Assembly (NCBI RefSeq): GCF_017811155.1
Contig: NZ_JACVCV010000018.1
Span: 29,413-93,412 of the forward strand
Direction: 5' to 3'
DNA: 64,000 nucleotides
DNA from: Lunatimonas salinarum
GTDB lineage: Bacteria > Bacteroidota > Bacteroidia > Cytophagales > Cyclobacteriaceae
In this document: one piece after another, positions 26,737 to 36,316 of the stretch
Layout of the letters: every line of letters starts with the position of its first letter
How positions within the stretch are numbered: position 1 is the first letter of the stretch
Position numbers and translations under genes: made by a program
Notes under the pieces: model-generated
Databases searched by the model: none
What the model was told of the DNA's origin: nothing
The model's input: only the letters and a program-made list of their open reading frames with translations

Positions 26737-28338
26737 TTAGCGTATGTTAATCGTGTAGACTTCGTTGAGCTGACTCCTAATTTTATTCCCCTGAAAGTTT
26801 GTTCTGGTAACCTCGTTAACGATTACGATCAACTTGTCTCCCGCCTGAGCCTCTGCAAGCAAGCTGGTAGTAGAAACACTCTCGCCGGAAATTCGAACAC
26901 TGGAACGAGGTACATCGTTTCTAACCAAACGAACTTCGCCGGCCGATACCTCGAAATTAGCATCCTTAGCCATGGTCTGAGCAAATGTCGGCTCAGGAAT
27001 CGCCCTAACCTTCAATTGCCTAGGCCCCGGAAAAGGGAAGGTATTTTGAAGATCAATCGCATTGTCCCCGTTAAACAGACGTATGGTCGGCGCAGGAACC
27101 GGACGGATATCGTACTCCAAAGATCCAATACGATTGCCACCGCTCGCCACGGTGATGTTTACCTTTCCACTGGCTCCTGGAATAATAGTTACATCTGCGG
27201 GCCGCGTACCTTTGATGGCCTGTCCTCCACTTACCGAAAATTCCGGTGCATAGGAATTACCCAAAGCAGGTACATCGATATTCAGTTCGTTTGCGCACTC
27301 TGCGTAAAGCTGACGAACGACAACCGAAGAAACCTGGATTACGGGCTGCGCGACAAAATACTCGTAATCGACTGTCAATACACTATCCACTCCCCCGATA
27401 GGAACAACTATTTCACCACGGAGTTTCCTAGCTGCCAACCCCCTGTCATCGTAACTGCCTGCGGGCGGAACAGGGAACTCAATTTTACCGAAGCCATCCT
27501 CTACCGGGATTTCACGACCATCCGCAGTCATTCTTAATTGTACCCCAGAAGAAGATGAAGCTACAAACATGTCCGCTTCAAACCTCGTACCCGCTGCAAC
27601 GATATTCGAATTGGCCGCCACACGGGCCATCAACTTATCTGCCTCAAAAATAAAGGATCCCAGGGAGTTGGTAATGCGGTTTAGCGCTTCACTTTCCACA
27701 TTTAAAATCTCATTCTGATGCTGACTCAATATTGCCAAAACCGCACCCACAGGAGATTTGACGTAGTTGAGATTTACATAGTCCTTGTAGTTTACTTCGC
27801 TATCGTTTTTGAATAAATCAATCTCGTCGGCATTTTTTGCGATGTCGCCAAAGGAACCGTCCAACCCAAGTCCTTCCAGTATGCGATTAACCTCCGCCGG
27901 ATAGCCATTTAATTTTTCCTGCATCTCATACCCTACCCGATTATTATTGAAGAGGTTACCGGGAACTTCTACGTTTTTGAGGGCCGCAGTTCTAAAATTA
28001 CCCTCTTCATTCAACAAATCGGCTTGTTCTATCAGGGTCTCTTTGATATCCTGAATGTAATTAAACATTTCCCTACTCAGCGATCTAATTTCCCTAGACG
28101 CAGCTAGCTTTGGCAGATCCTTTTCATTGTTTCCCTGTTGTTCCACCGTCGAAGCAATGATACTAACCGACATTTCATTTTTTCGAATGAAATTTTCCGA
28201 GGTTCTCTCCAGTCCATCGTTGAGAAGGATAAACTTTTGTAGGATTTGGTTGCTTATTTGTAGGGCCAAAAGAGCGGTAAGGACAAGGTACATCATACCT
28301 ATCATCCGCTGTCTTGGTGTCTCTTTTCCACCTGCCAT
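26737..28338 (-). CDS. gldM: Type IX secretion/gliding motor protein GldM
   Basis: Inner-membrane subunit with a long periplasmic part that transmits force from GldL to the GldK/GldN ring. The 533-residue product starts MAGGKETPRQRMIGMMYLVLTALLALQIS, whose single transmembrane helix (about 14-32) is the GldM signature, followed by helical and immunoglobulin-like periplasmic domains (D1-D4) with the VEDGFGKIEFPVPPAGSYDDRGL region. Length fits the family. Placed between gldL and gldN. Confidence 0.97.
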   Translation of the reverse strand: MAGGKETPRQRMIGMMYLVLTALLALQISNQILQKFILLNDGLERTSENFIRKNEMSVSIIASTVEQQGNNEKDLPKLAASREIRSLSREMFNYIQDIKETLIEQADLLNEEGNFRTAALKNVEVPGNLFNNNRVGYEMQEKLNGYPAEVNRILEGLGLDGSFGDIAKNADEIDLFKNDSEVNYKDYVNLNYVKSPVGAVLAILSQHQNEILNVESEALNRITNSLGSFIFEADKLMARVAANSNIVAAGTRFEADMFVASSSSGVQLRMTADGREIPVEDGFGKIEFPVPPAGSYDDRGLAARKLRGEIVVPIGGVDSVLTVDYEYFVAQPVIQVSSVVVRQLYAECANELNIDVPALGNSYAPEFSVSGGQAIKGTRPADVTIIPGASGKVNITVASGGNRIGSLEYDIRPVPAPTIRLFNGDNAIDLQNTFPFPGPRQLKVRAIPEPTFAQTMAKDANFEVSAGEVRLVRNDVPRSSVRISGESVSTTSLLAEAQAGDKLIVIVNEVTRTNFQGNKIRSQLNEVYTINIR

Positions 28339-28394
28339 AATATTATCTTATTTGTTTACTTAACAACAAAATGTATCTACAGTCTTACTTTGGC

Positions 28395-29207
28395 TTATCC
28401 CTTCATTGCAGAAAGCATGCCCCCGTAAATCTTGTTTAGAGAGTTTACATTTGTGTTAAGCTTGGCCAATTCGGTTTTGAAGGCTTGTGTCTCTTTTCCA
28501 GCTTCGTTTAGGCCTTCCATCGCAGCAGTGATATTGGAATAGAACTTGTTAATCACCTTGACGTGATTTTGCGAGTCCTGCAGTTCCATCTCATATATAT
28601 TGTTCAGGGCACTAAGATTTTTGGTCACACTCACGATCTGATCGCGATATTGCTTCGCATCTTGGCTGGCGGAAGACATTTCTGCAAGCGCAGAAGCTGT
28701 CTTTTCATAAGAATCATTGATAGATATGAGCGTTTGGCTGGCCTTTCGTACGTTTTGTGCGTAATCGTTGGTAGCTACCGACGCATCTGCCAAGCTTCCC
28801 ATCTTCTCAGTAGAACTAACCAAATTCTGAATGCCTTTGCCTAGACTTTCGATTAATTCCGGTCCAATTTTTGCATTCTCCAACATTTGATCCAGCTTTT
28901 GGGTGGTATTGTCGGTAGCAGCTTTGGTTGCCTTCTTTACCGGCACTGCCGCAGCATTGGGATCATCTGCAAGTTCCGGGTACACCCGTGTCCAATCAAC
29001 TTCTTCGTGCTTGGGTTCAAAGGCCGACAGGAAAAATATAAACGCCTCGGTACTCAACCCGACACCAATCATCAGATTCGCCAAGGGTAGATCCAAAATC
29101 TTAAACATGGCACCCAAAATTACCACTGCGGCGCCAATTCCGTAAATTTTTGGCATTATGTTCGTGTAGAACTTGTAGGCCAGAGAGTTTTTGTTCGTTG
29201 CTGACAT
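28395..29207 (-). CDS. gldL: Type IX secretion/gliding motor protein GldL
   Basis: Inner-membrane proton-driven motor protein. Two N-terminal transmembrane helices (about 20-38 and 43-62) lie at the start of the 270-residue protein. The second helix has a Glu at residue 54 (GLSTEAFIFFLSAFEP), corresponding to the membrane glutamate known to be needed in Flavobacterium GldL. A long, mainly helical cytoplasmic tail follows. The neighbouring GldM helix completes the motor. Confidence 0.96.
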   Translation of the reverse strand: MSATNKNSLAYKFYTNIMPKIYGIGAAVVILGAMFKILDLPLANLMIGVGLSTEAFIFFLSAFEPKHEEVDWTRVYPELADDPNAAAVPVKKATKAATDNTTQKLDQMLENAKIGPELIESLGKGIQNLVSSTEKMGSLADASVATNDYAQNVRKASQTLISINDSYEKTASALAEMSSASQDAKQYRDQIVSVTKNLSALNNIYEMELQDSQNHVKVINKFYSNITAAMEGLNEAGKETQAFKTELAKLNTNVNSLNKIYGGMLSAMKG

Positions 29208-29267
29208 ATTATTTGCTAAAAAAGGGGTGATATATAAAATTGAATTTTTGGAATTTGAATTTACCTG

Positions 29268-30395
29268 TTATCGTCTGCTTCTTCGATTTGTTTTCACGCT
29301 CATAGAGCCCGATCGTCCTATGTAGGTCATCGCCGTTCGAAACCCAATGTGTGCTGTTTTCACGTCTTGGTACTCATAGCTTCTCGCGCTTGTCTCCAAG
29401 AAATGCGCGACATCTTTCCAAGAACCGCCACGTACCACTTTCCTTGGTTCGTTGGCATCAAAAAACGTCGGATTCATATCCCAAACCATCGCACTTGCTG
29501 CCGGGTTGTACGCATCCTCCACCCACTCAGAAACGTTACCCGCCATGTTATAAAGCCCAAACGCATTTGGTGCAAAGGCATCTACAGGCGCCGTGTAGGC
29601 AAACCCATCATCTATGTAGTTTCCTCTTCCCGGCTTGAAGTTGGCCATCAGGCAGCCACGTCTGTTTTTCAGGTAAGGCCCCCCCCAGGGATACTTCGCA
29701 ATATCTTTCCCTCCCTTTGCAGCATATTCCCACTCTGCTTCAAACGGCAACCGAAAACGCGGCATGTCAAACTCCGAGCGATCGTTGGCATTCATGTGGT
29801 ATGATTTCCATTCACAGAATTTTTTTGCCTGATCCCAACTGACACCTACCACGGGGTAGTCGTCAAATGCCGGGTGATCAAAATAATACTGCATTAATGG
29901 ATCCCCGTAGTGATGGGTAAAACTGTTTGTCCACACAGTGGTATCCGGGATGAGTTCATCAATATTAAACTGAGGTGGGTCCGCTTGGGTGGTGGGAGTA
30001 CCGAGCGCAAGATCTCCCATTCGAACCGATTCTAAAAATTGCCGATATTTGTTATTGGAGACCTCGTATTTATCCATAAAAAACTCAGAGATCGTCACCT
30101 GCTTGTTCATAGAAGACATACTGAGCGAGATGTCCTCATCTGCTTGACCCATCCAAAACGTTCCTGCCTTCACAGGAACCATCTGATGCGGTAAGGCTTG
30201 CTGCCATCCTGAACGCTTTGGCACCCCGGTTACTTCCCCTCTTCGGTTTAACTTCTCGCTGGCTGCACCTTTGCTGCCAAAAAGCCCACAGCCCTGGAGG
30301 AGTGTCGCGACAACTAGCCCGACGGCAAGAGCAAAATAACGCGAGTCCATTTTTCTTAACATAAATGACATTAAATTAATAACATTCAATTTCAA
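29268..30395 (-). CDS. gldK: Type IX secretion/gliding lipoprotein GldK
   Basis: Outer-membrane-associated ring lipoprotein (PorK). The 375-residue protein has a lipobox ending LLQGC (Cys36) and an FGE-sulfatase (SUMF1-like) fold: PVKAGTFWMGQADED, DKYEVSNNKYRQFLES, PVVGVSWDQAKKFCEWK, RLPFEAEWEYAAKGG, NMAGNVSEWVEDAY and KVVRGGSWKD. Catalytic cysteines of formylglycine-generating enzymes are not expected in GldK. A shorter start at residue 12 (MLRKMDSRYF) would also leave a normal lipoprotein signal. First of the gldKLMN set. Confidence 0.95.
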   Translation of the reverse strand: MKLNVINLMSFMLRKMDSRYFALAVGLVVATLLQGCGLFGSKGAASEKLNRRGEVTGVPKRSGWQQALPHQMVPVKAGTFWMGQADEDISLSMSSMNKQVTISEFFMDKYEVSNNKYRQFLESVRMGDLALGTPTTQADPPQFNIDELIPDTTVWTNSFTHHYGDPLMQYYFDHPAFDDYPVVGVSWDQAKKFCEWKSYHMNANDRSEFDMPRFRLPFEAEWEYAAKGGKDIAKYPWGGPYLKNRRGCLMANFKPGRGNYIDDGFAYTAPVDAFAPNAFGLYNMAGNVSEWVEDAYNPAASAMVWDMNPTFFDANEPRKVVRGGSWKDVAHFLETSARSYEYQDVKTAHIGFRTAMTYIGRSGSMSVKTNRRSRR

Positions 30396-30478
30396 CTATT
30401 TACATTCGCAAAGAAATCGAAATTTAGTAGAAAATGTCAGAAAAACACAAGCTTATTGTGCTTTTTGGTTCCGATATT

Positions 30479-31456
30479 TTAAAACCTAAATCTCGGTGTC
30501 CGCTGTATAACCCTCTCTAGCTCCTTCTTAGCCTGAGGTAGATTGTAAGTGAGCATAAATTCGTGCGTAGTCGGAGACTTCGCTTCGAGCCCTCCTACTA
30601 CCAGATCAAATGCATAACCCAACCTCAACGAATTATCTTTCATCAGGCTGTAACCCATTAGAACCGAAGCAGATTCTTCTCCTCTGTACGCTAAACCAAG
30701 ACTCAATTTTTTGTTATACGTGCCTATAACGCTGACATCGTACGAAAAATTATTCAAAGATATGGATTTTAATAATATACTTGGTTCAACACTGAAAAGC
30801 GCAAAAGTGTTTATCCTGTAGCCGACTAAAACATAATGATGATTTTCTAAGCGGTTTTCGAAGCCTTCGCCGAAGTCAAACGAGGGTTCGTTAAAATGCC
30901 GTATGCTGGCTCCAGCATAAAAATTGCTGCGATCGTATAGCAGGCCCATTGAAATGCTGTTGTTGATCTGATTCTCGCGGCCTCCGGAGCCAACCAAGGG
31001 ATCCGGATTTACGCCTTCCAGGTTCCCATAATCTATCGTGCTGGAAAAAAAACCGCCGGATGCTCCCAAACTTAACCTTCCCCGGCCCATCCTCAAGTGA
31101 TAAGCCAATGCTAAATTTACTTCTTGGTTATTGATGGCACCAATTTGGTCGTTCACTACTGTAAGTCCAACACCCAAGTTTGCCTTCTCGAGTGCACTGG
31201 AAACGGTTATCAACTGGGTGGTAGGGGCGCCGCCTCCACCTGTCGCCGTACTGTAGGACAACCACTGACTCCGATGCAGGGCCGTGATCGCATGGCCTGA
31301 TTCCTTGCCGGCAAAGGCCGGGTTAAAAAATTGCCCATTATACATATATTGCGTAAACTGAGCATCCTGCTGCGCATGGGAGAGCATCGGTACCAACAAA
31401 CAGACACCCAACAATATCCATTTTACACGTGCATGCAGGTAAACTTTTCGGATCAT
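30479..31456 (-). CDS. Type IX secretion outer membrane protein PorP/SprF family
   Basis: A 325-residue beta-barrel with a cleavable signal (WILLGVCLLVPMLSHAQQ). The mature start QDAQFTQYMYNGQFFNPAFAG is the hallmark of the PorP/SprF family, and amphipathic strand pairs such as LSLGASGGFFSS, NFYAGASIRHF and LRLGYAFDLVVGG follow. It usually anchors surface adhesins or the GldK/N ring. Located directly upstream of gldK, 83 bp away. Confidence 0.94.
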   Translation of the reverse strand: MIRKVYLHARVKWILLGVCLLVPMLSHAQQDAQFTQYMYNGQFFNPAFAGKESGHAITALHRSQWLSYSTATGGGGAPTTQLITVSSALEKANLGVGLTVVNDQIGAINNQEVNLALAYHLRMGRGRLSLGASGGFFSSTIDYGNLEGVNPDPLVGSGGRENQINNSISMGLLYDRSNFYAGASIRHFNEPSFDFGEGFENRLENHHYVLVGYRINTFALFSVEPSILLKSISLNNFSYDVSVIGTYNKKLSLGLAYRGEESASVLMGYSLMKDNSLRLGYAFDLVVGGLEAKSPTTHEFMLTYNLPQAKKELERVIQRTPRFRF

Positions 31457-31533
31457 GTGTGAATCACATTTTGTGTTTGAAAACCTATTCTACACATTTT
31501 AACTCAATTTACCTTACAAAAGATTAAAAGATG

Positions 31534-32307
31534 TTATAATTTATTTGCCTTTTTTATGTAGAGCTCCAGTGCTCCGGTCATACTTGGGGCATTTGGTAAC
31601 GGTGCTTCAATGTCTAGTATGAGGTTCTGTTCCCTTACTGCCTGGGCTGTAGTAGGACCAAAAGCGGCAATACGGGTGTTATTTTGCTCAAAATCAGGGA
31701 AATTGTGGAACAGCGATTTGATGCCGGATGGACTGAAAAAAGCCAAAATGTCGTATTTGATATCCTTGAGATCCGATAGATCTGCCGCAACGGTGTGGTA
31801 AATAATCGCTTCGGTAAAATTGATGTTGTTTTTGGTCAGGAAATCAGGAATGTCTTCCTTTCTGATATCTGAACAGGGAAAAAGGTATTTTTCGCCTTTG
31901 TGCTTCTTGAAATAATCAAAAAGATCCGAGGCGGTTTTACTCCCAACAAATAATTTTCGCTTTCTGATCACGATGTATTTCTGCAGGTAGTGTGCGGTCT
32001 GCTCGGATATGCAAAAATACTTCATGTCTGCAGGCATCTCAATCTTCTGTTCTTGACAAAGACTAAAAAAATGGTCGATTGCATTCCTACTGGTAAATAT
32101 AATCGCAGTATGCTTGAGGATATCAATCTTTTGCTTTCTAAACTCCTTCAAGGGAACGGGCTCCACCTGAATAAACGGACGAAAGTCAATCTTGATTTTG
32201 TATTTTTCGGCCAACTGAAAATAAGGTGACCGTTCATCAGAGGGTTTTGGCTGTGAAACTAGAATGCTTCTGACTCGTTGGAGTCTGTCTTTTACGGCCT
32301 TAGTCAT
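31534..32307 (-). CDS. hemD: Uroporphyrinogen-III synthase family protein
   Basis: The 257-residue protein has the two-lobed HemD fold signatures: ILVSQPKPSDERSPYFQLAEKY at the start, AIIFTSRNAIDHFF, YFCISEQTAHYLQKY, YLFPCSDIRKEDIPDFL and ILAFFSPSGIKSLFHNF with IAAFGPTTAQAVREQNL. It would cyclise hydroxymethylbilane to uroporphyrinogen III. Other heme genes are not next to it; instead it is wedged between DUF4271 and the type IX secretion genes, a linkage I recall from other Bacteroidetes. Confidence 0.9.
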   Translation of the reverse strand: MTKAVKDRLQRVRSILVSQPKPSDERSPYFQLAEKYKIKIDFRPFIQVEPVPLKEFRKQKIDILKHTAIIFTSRNAIDHFFSLCQEQKIEMPADMKYFCISEQTAHYLQKYIVIRKRKLFVGSKTASDLFDYFKKHKGEKYLFPCSDIRKEDIPDFLTKNNINFTEAIIYHTVAADLSDLKDIKYDILAFFSPSGIKSLFHNFPDFEQNNTRIAAFGPTTAQAVREQNLILDIEAPLPNAPSMTGALELYIKKANKL

Positions 32308-32334
32308 CTTTATTTTTCCTTTGTTAGTATAGGT

Positions 32335-33456
32335 TTACCCAATGAGCAATCTTGAAATCACCAAAAAGGGAATTAATTCTGAGGTGCAAATGTACGAAAA
32401 TAAATGATAATTCTTAAAGGACAATCTTTTCCTCATTAAGACACCTAATACCAACAATGCCAAGATATAACAACTGAAAAAAGCTTTTAAGAAAAAGATT
32501 ACAAAATCTTCTATGGCGTGATACTCGTTGGCGAGGCCTATGAGCATCACGCAGGTAATCACTAACGTACTCAGGGAAAGGACCCGCAGTATATACAGAA
32601 AGTGTGGAATCTCGAACTTAGCGATATCAAATACATACGTGCTGATCCTTAGCCAGATAACCTTTAAAGTGGAGGCAGCCATCAAGAGCAGTGTGCCCGC
32701 AATCCAAATGAAAAAATAGTGGTTCATATCATTGATTAGCACCAGGCCGATCGGCGCTACTGATAAAACCTTGGATATGGTTATTATGACCAGCATCAAC
32801 AACATGTTTAATAGAAGTAGGTAGTAAAGCAGCGCATTGGTAAAAAACTTCGTAAATGAACTGCCTTCCGTAAATTCCTCCGACGAAATGAGATAGCGTG
32901 GATTTAAAAATAACGGAAAAACGACCGGGTGAATCATTCGAAACAACGCTCCCAAAAGCATCAGCAAAAAAAGCGAAGTAAAGAAAAACTCCGGAAACAC
33001 ATCCCGTTCGCGTTGGGCATAATCACCCAAAAATCCCTGGCTGGAACCTTGATCGTACAAGCCTGGAGGGTTCGGCCCCATTTTTCTGATAGAGGCTTCC
33101 TCTGCACGAATCCCCTTTTTGTAAAGGGTGAATTCAGCGGTAGAATCATCTAAGGGCAGCACCGCATTTATATCCTTGAGCGGTAGCTTTAATAGCGTAT
33201 CCGCATCTGCCTGCAACCACAAAATGTGTTCTATAAACAACGTGGAGCCTTCCGGCATCTGAATATGGAAAGTGCTTAGCGGAAAGCTCGCCCTATCCAC
33301 CGATACTTGGATGCCGGCTGGGCGGTCGTAAAATTGGCCGGAAGGAAGGAGGGAAAAACGCTCATCGTAATTTTCCAACACTTGTGAAAATGCTGGAGCG
33401 CCTGCCAGCAAATTCATCAAAAAAAATAGCCCCAAAAGCTGTACCTTGCTGTTCAT
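32335..33456 (-). CDS. DUF4271 membrane protein
   Basis: A 373-residue protein with a signal peptide (LLGLFFLMNLLAGAPAFSQ), a periplasmic region to about residue 155 and roughly seven transmembrane helices after it, with the family-like block LFRMIHPVVFPLFLNPRYLISSEE. DUF4271 proteins are restricted to Bacteroidetes and have no known biochemical role. The start ATG immediately follows the stop of the Omp85-like gene, and hemD follows 27 bp later, so these are cotranscribed. Confidence 0.85.
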   Translation of the reverse strand: MNSKVQLLGLFFLMNLLAGAPAFSQVLENYDERFSLLPSGQFYDRPAGIQVSVDRASFPLSTFHIQMPEGSTLFIEHILWLQADADTLLKLPLKDINAVLPLDDSTAEFTLYKKGIRAEEASIRKMGPNPPGLYDQGSSQGFLGDYAQRERDVFPEFFFTSLFLLMLLGALFRMIHPVVFPLFLNPRYLISSEEFTEGSSFTKFFTNALLYYLLLLNMLLMLVIITISKVLSVAPIGLVLINDMNHYFFIWIAGTLLLMAASTLKVIWLRISTYVFDIAKFEIPHFLYILRVLSLSTLVITCVMLIGLANEYHAIEDFVIFFLKAFFSCYILALLVLGVLMRKRLSFKNYHLFSYICTSELIPFLVISRLLIG

Positions 33457-35190
33457 TTAAAATCTCCCTGTATAGCCAAAGTGTATGCGTGAATAATTAA
33501 ACCCGAACGGCTGATCTGCCGAAGTTCCGAGCGCATAGACAAAATGAAACAGGCCACCTGAGGTTTGTATGCTAAAACCACCCCCAAACGAATAGGGAAA
33601 GTCTCTGACCAAAGTCGGTAGGCGATTCACCATCACTGCCGCATCTGCAAAAATCAGGAAATAGGTACTAGTATCAAAATAAAATCGGGGTTCTATCGTG
33701 GCATGGACATACTGCGAGGCAAAGAAGTGGTTTTCATTAAATCCACGGATGGTCTTGAGGCCGCCCAACCGAAACAAGTCATTCAGAAGCAGGTTTGGAT
33801 TCTCCATATACCCTGCCTGAACCTGGAATACCGCACCAAAAGTGGGTTTCCAGAGGTGATAATAGCTGTAATCTGCTTGCAAGTAATACTGAAGCGTACG
33901 GGTGAGCAAATTTTGGTAAAGCTGAGGGGGAAGACCGGTATTTTGGAGCAAGCGCTTATTGCCTATTCCAACATCAAGTACTGCCCTGCCTCCACGCTTG
34001 GGAAAAAAAGCGTCGTCTAAATCCATGTATTCCAGGTTCATTCCATAGTTATTGAAGCGGAAGTCAGCGGCAGAGGGAAGTTCTGTGGCTTCACGGAGGT
34101 GAAATGTTGACAGAAGGTCTCCTGCTTGCCGTCGGTTGAAGAAACTCAGGTATAGACTTGGATTGACTCGATAGCCCAGCGAAAACTTAACGTCCCGGTT
34201 TAGAAACGTGGTGTCTTCCTTTAATAAATAGAAAGAAGCGCTCACGTCTAAACCCGATCCGAATACCATGGGTTCGGTCGCATCGAGCCGGAGATTTTGG
34301 GAATACTGGCTAAGCCTCTGCCAATTGATACGATAGTTTCGTCCTTTACCGGACACATTATAAAGTACCATATCAAATTGGCCGGTGACCAACAGCCGGT
34401 TTCCTTCGATTTCGTTTGGTAGGACACCGATGATCCCGTCAATGCTGTTGATCCTTCGATCGTTTACGGGTAAATACAGGGTTGCTTCCTCGTTTTGGAA
34501 ACTCAGGCGAGGTTCACCGCTTACCTGCAGATAGGGTATGGTCCGGATCGACTTTAACGAACGGTCGACATTCCGCTGGGAAAACGGCGCGCCGGGAACG
34601 ATCCGCAACGTTTTGCCTAAAAATACCGGTCTGGTTTTGCTATTGCCGGTGATCTTTAGGGTATCAAAGCGAATCAGCGGACCTGGATCATAGTAAATGG
34701 AAGCGGAAAACCCATTCCCAATTTTCGCTAGGCTATCTAACCGGATCGACGCAAAGGGAAAACCGGTACGTTGGGATTGATCTAGAATTTTCTCAAACAA
34801 CCTGGCTAGTGATTCGTAATTCAAGGGCTTGCGATCAAAGGCAAGTGGGTCGAAGCCACTTTGTAACAGGAGATGGTCGGTCAGGTTACCTGCCCGCAAT
34901 GCCATCCACTCGAAACGCTGAAAGGTTTCAATGACAACAGATAGGTGCTGCGGAGATCGGAGATCGGAAGAAACCACTGCTGCCAACAGGTAACCCTCTG
35001 CCTGCAAGCGCAATAGCTGATCCTGTAAGTAAATATGCCTCGAAAGGGAATCGGGAAGGACAATGGTGCTACCATAAGTCCTTTCCCCAACCACCTGAAT
35101 GGAAAGGGTATCGCTATCTTCCCCCTTGACTATAGTAATCCAGAAAAGGGCGAAGGCAAAAATGAGCAGCCATTTCCCGTGTCTTACCAA
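33457..35190 (-). CDS. Omp85/BamA-like outer membrane barrel protein
   Basis: A 577-residue protein with a signal peptide (WLLIFAFALFWITIVKG), then POTRA-like segments (about 40-235; for example IRFDTLKITGNSKTRPVFLGKTLRI with APFSQRNVDRSLKSI) and a C-terminal barrel whose strands include LFRLGGLKTIRGFNENHFFAS, the surface-antigen/RGF-type signature, and end in a terminal Phe (GYTGRF). Omp85 proteins insert or translocate outer membrane proteins. It is not the canonical BamA, which is larger with five POTRA repeats; a TamA-like or FhaC-like role is possible. Overlaps the upstream SMP-30 gene by 7 bp. Confidence 0.85.
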   Translation of the reverse strand: MVRHGKWLLIFAFALFWITIVKGEDSDTLSIQVVGERTYGSTIVLPDSLSRHIYLQDQLLRLQAEGYLLAAVVSSDLRSPQHLSVVIETFQRFEWMALRAGNLTDHLLLQSGFDPLAFDRKPLNYESLARLFEKILDQSQRTGFPFASIRLDSLAKIGNGFSASIYYDPGPLIRFDTLKITGNSKTRPVFLGKTLRIVPGAPFSQRNVDRSLKSIRTIPYLQVSGEPRLSFQNEEATLYLPVNDRRINSIDGIIGVLPNEIEGNRLLVTGQFDMVLYNVSGKGRNYRINWQRLSQYSQNLRLDATEPMVFGSGLDVSASFYLLKEDTTFLNRDVKFSLGYRVNPSLYLSFFNRRQAGDLLSTFHLREATELPSAADFRFNNYGMNLEYMDLDDAFFPKRGGRAVLDVGIGNKRLLQNTGLPPQLYQNLLTRTLQYYLQADYSYYHLWKPTFGAVFQVQAGYMENPNLLLNDLFRLGGLKTIRGFNENHFFASQYVHATIEPRFYFDTSTYFLIFADAAVMVNRLPTLVRDFPYSFGGGFSIQTSGGLFHFVYALGTSADQPFGFNYSRIHFGYTGRF

Positions 35191-36125
35191 ACTCCCCTGA
35201 CCTTCATATCCAATGTGTACACTGCATCCATGGCAGTGATAAACAGTGTTTTTCGATCACCACCTCCAAAACAAACGTTGGATGTCCAGCCGGCATCTAC
35301 CGGAATGTGACCGATCTGAACGCCTCTGTTGTTGAAAATGGTAACACCGTCTCCCGTCAGGTAGACGTTTCCTCGGTGGTCAATGGTCATACCATCTGAG
35401 CCCATTTCTACAAACAACGTACGGTTGGTTAGGTAACCATCTTCCTCGATATCATACACATAGGTCTTTTTGGCACCAATATCTGCCACATACAGTTTTT
35501 TGCCATCGGGCGTACCTACCAGCCCGTTTGGCTTTACCAGGTTATCATCCACGCGAAAAAGCTGCACACCGTCCTGACTTAAGTAATACAGGTGCTCACC
35601 GTCCTGCTGCATCGCAGGATCTCTTTCCCAATATTCACGCTTATATAACGGGTCCGTAAAATAAATTCCACCGCGGGGATTGATCCACAGGTCGTTCGGA
35701 CCGTTGAGTTTTTTACCCTTGAAACCCTCCACCAATACCGTAGGGTTTCCTTCCCGATCGATAGACCACAGCTCATTTCCCATATCGGCACATGCCAATA
35801 GCTCGCCTTTGAGATTAAAATACAATCCATTTGATCGACCGGAATCTTCGATGAAGGTACTTACCTCGCCGGTCGTAAAGCTCCACTTATGAATTTTGTT
35901 GTTGGGCTGATCGGTGAAATAAACATTGCCCGGACGGTCTACCGCAGGTCCTTCGGTGAACTTAAAGCCGTCTGCTACTTTTTTTACTTCTGCATTTTTG
36001 GAGACCAAGCTGCCCTTTACCTCCATCTGCGCAAAGGAAGTCGCGGCAAAAAAGGTACAAGCAATCAAAAAGGCGTAGGTTACGTAAAGTTTCTGTTGTC
36101 TCATGGGTTTTCGTTGTTTTAACAT
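35184..36125 (-). CDS. SMP-30/gluconolactonase-like exported protein
   Basis: A 313-residue exported protein (signal FLIACTFFAATSFAQ) of the six-bladed SMP-30/gluconolactonase family: FKFTEGPAVDRPGNVYFTDQPNNKIHKW supplies a metal-binding Glu, then NGPNDLWINPRGGIYFTDPLY, KPNGLVGTPDGKKLYVADIG and GSDGMTIDHRGNVYLTGDGV give the Asn and Asp ligands. It probably hydrolyses a sugar lactone in the periplasm. First gene of the unit leading to the Omp85-like gene, although functionally it looks unrelated to secretion. Confidence 0.9.
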   Translation of the reverse strand: MLKQRKPMRQQKLYVTYAFLIACTFFAATSFAQMEVKGSLVSKNAEVKKVADGFKFTEGPAVDRPGNVYFTDQPNNKIHKWSFTTGEVSTFIEDSGRSNGLYFNLKGELLACADMGNELWSIDREGNPTVLVEGFKGKKLNGPNDLWINPRGGIYFTDPLYKREYWERDPAMQQDGEHLYYLSQDGVQLFRVDDNLVKPNGLVGTPDGKKLYVADIGAKKTYVYDIEEDGYLTNRTLFVEMGSDGMTIDHRGNVYLTGDGVTIFNNRGVQIGHIPVDAGWTSNVCFGGGDRKTLFITAMDAVYTLDMKVRGVW

Positions 36126-36261
36126 GTACTAGGGCAGGCTACCTGTCCCATGTATGGGTCCACCTCCTTAGGTCAGTCAATTTCAAAGGATTGTTTGCCC
36201 GAAATTAATAAATTTTTTAGATCAGCTTGGAGCCTTATTCGAATTATCCCCAAACTCTTTC

Positions 36262-36269
36262 TAATTTTG
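36262..36269 (+). promoter_or_regulatory. Bacteroidetes -7 box upstream of hemW
   Basis: TAATTTTG matches TAnnTTTG exactly and lies 47 bp before the ATG at 36317. No convincing -33 box was found at 19-21 bp spacing. Confidence 0.5.
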
Positions 36270-36316
36270 AATGATTGCGGACGTTTCTACACATGCAGTC
36301 AGGATCTCATTTGCGT

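Noticed and set aside
26533..27537. Plus-strand frame of 334 aa opposite gldM and gldN
   Set aside because: Antisense to conserved type IX genes, with an Arg/Cys-rich composition typical of spurious frames.
36126..36180. Imperfect hairpin upstream of the SMP-30-like gene (GGGCAGG...CCTGTCCC)
   Set aside because: Too short and mismatched to call a riboswitch or operator with confidence.
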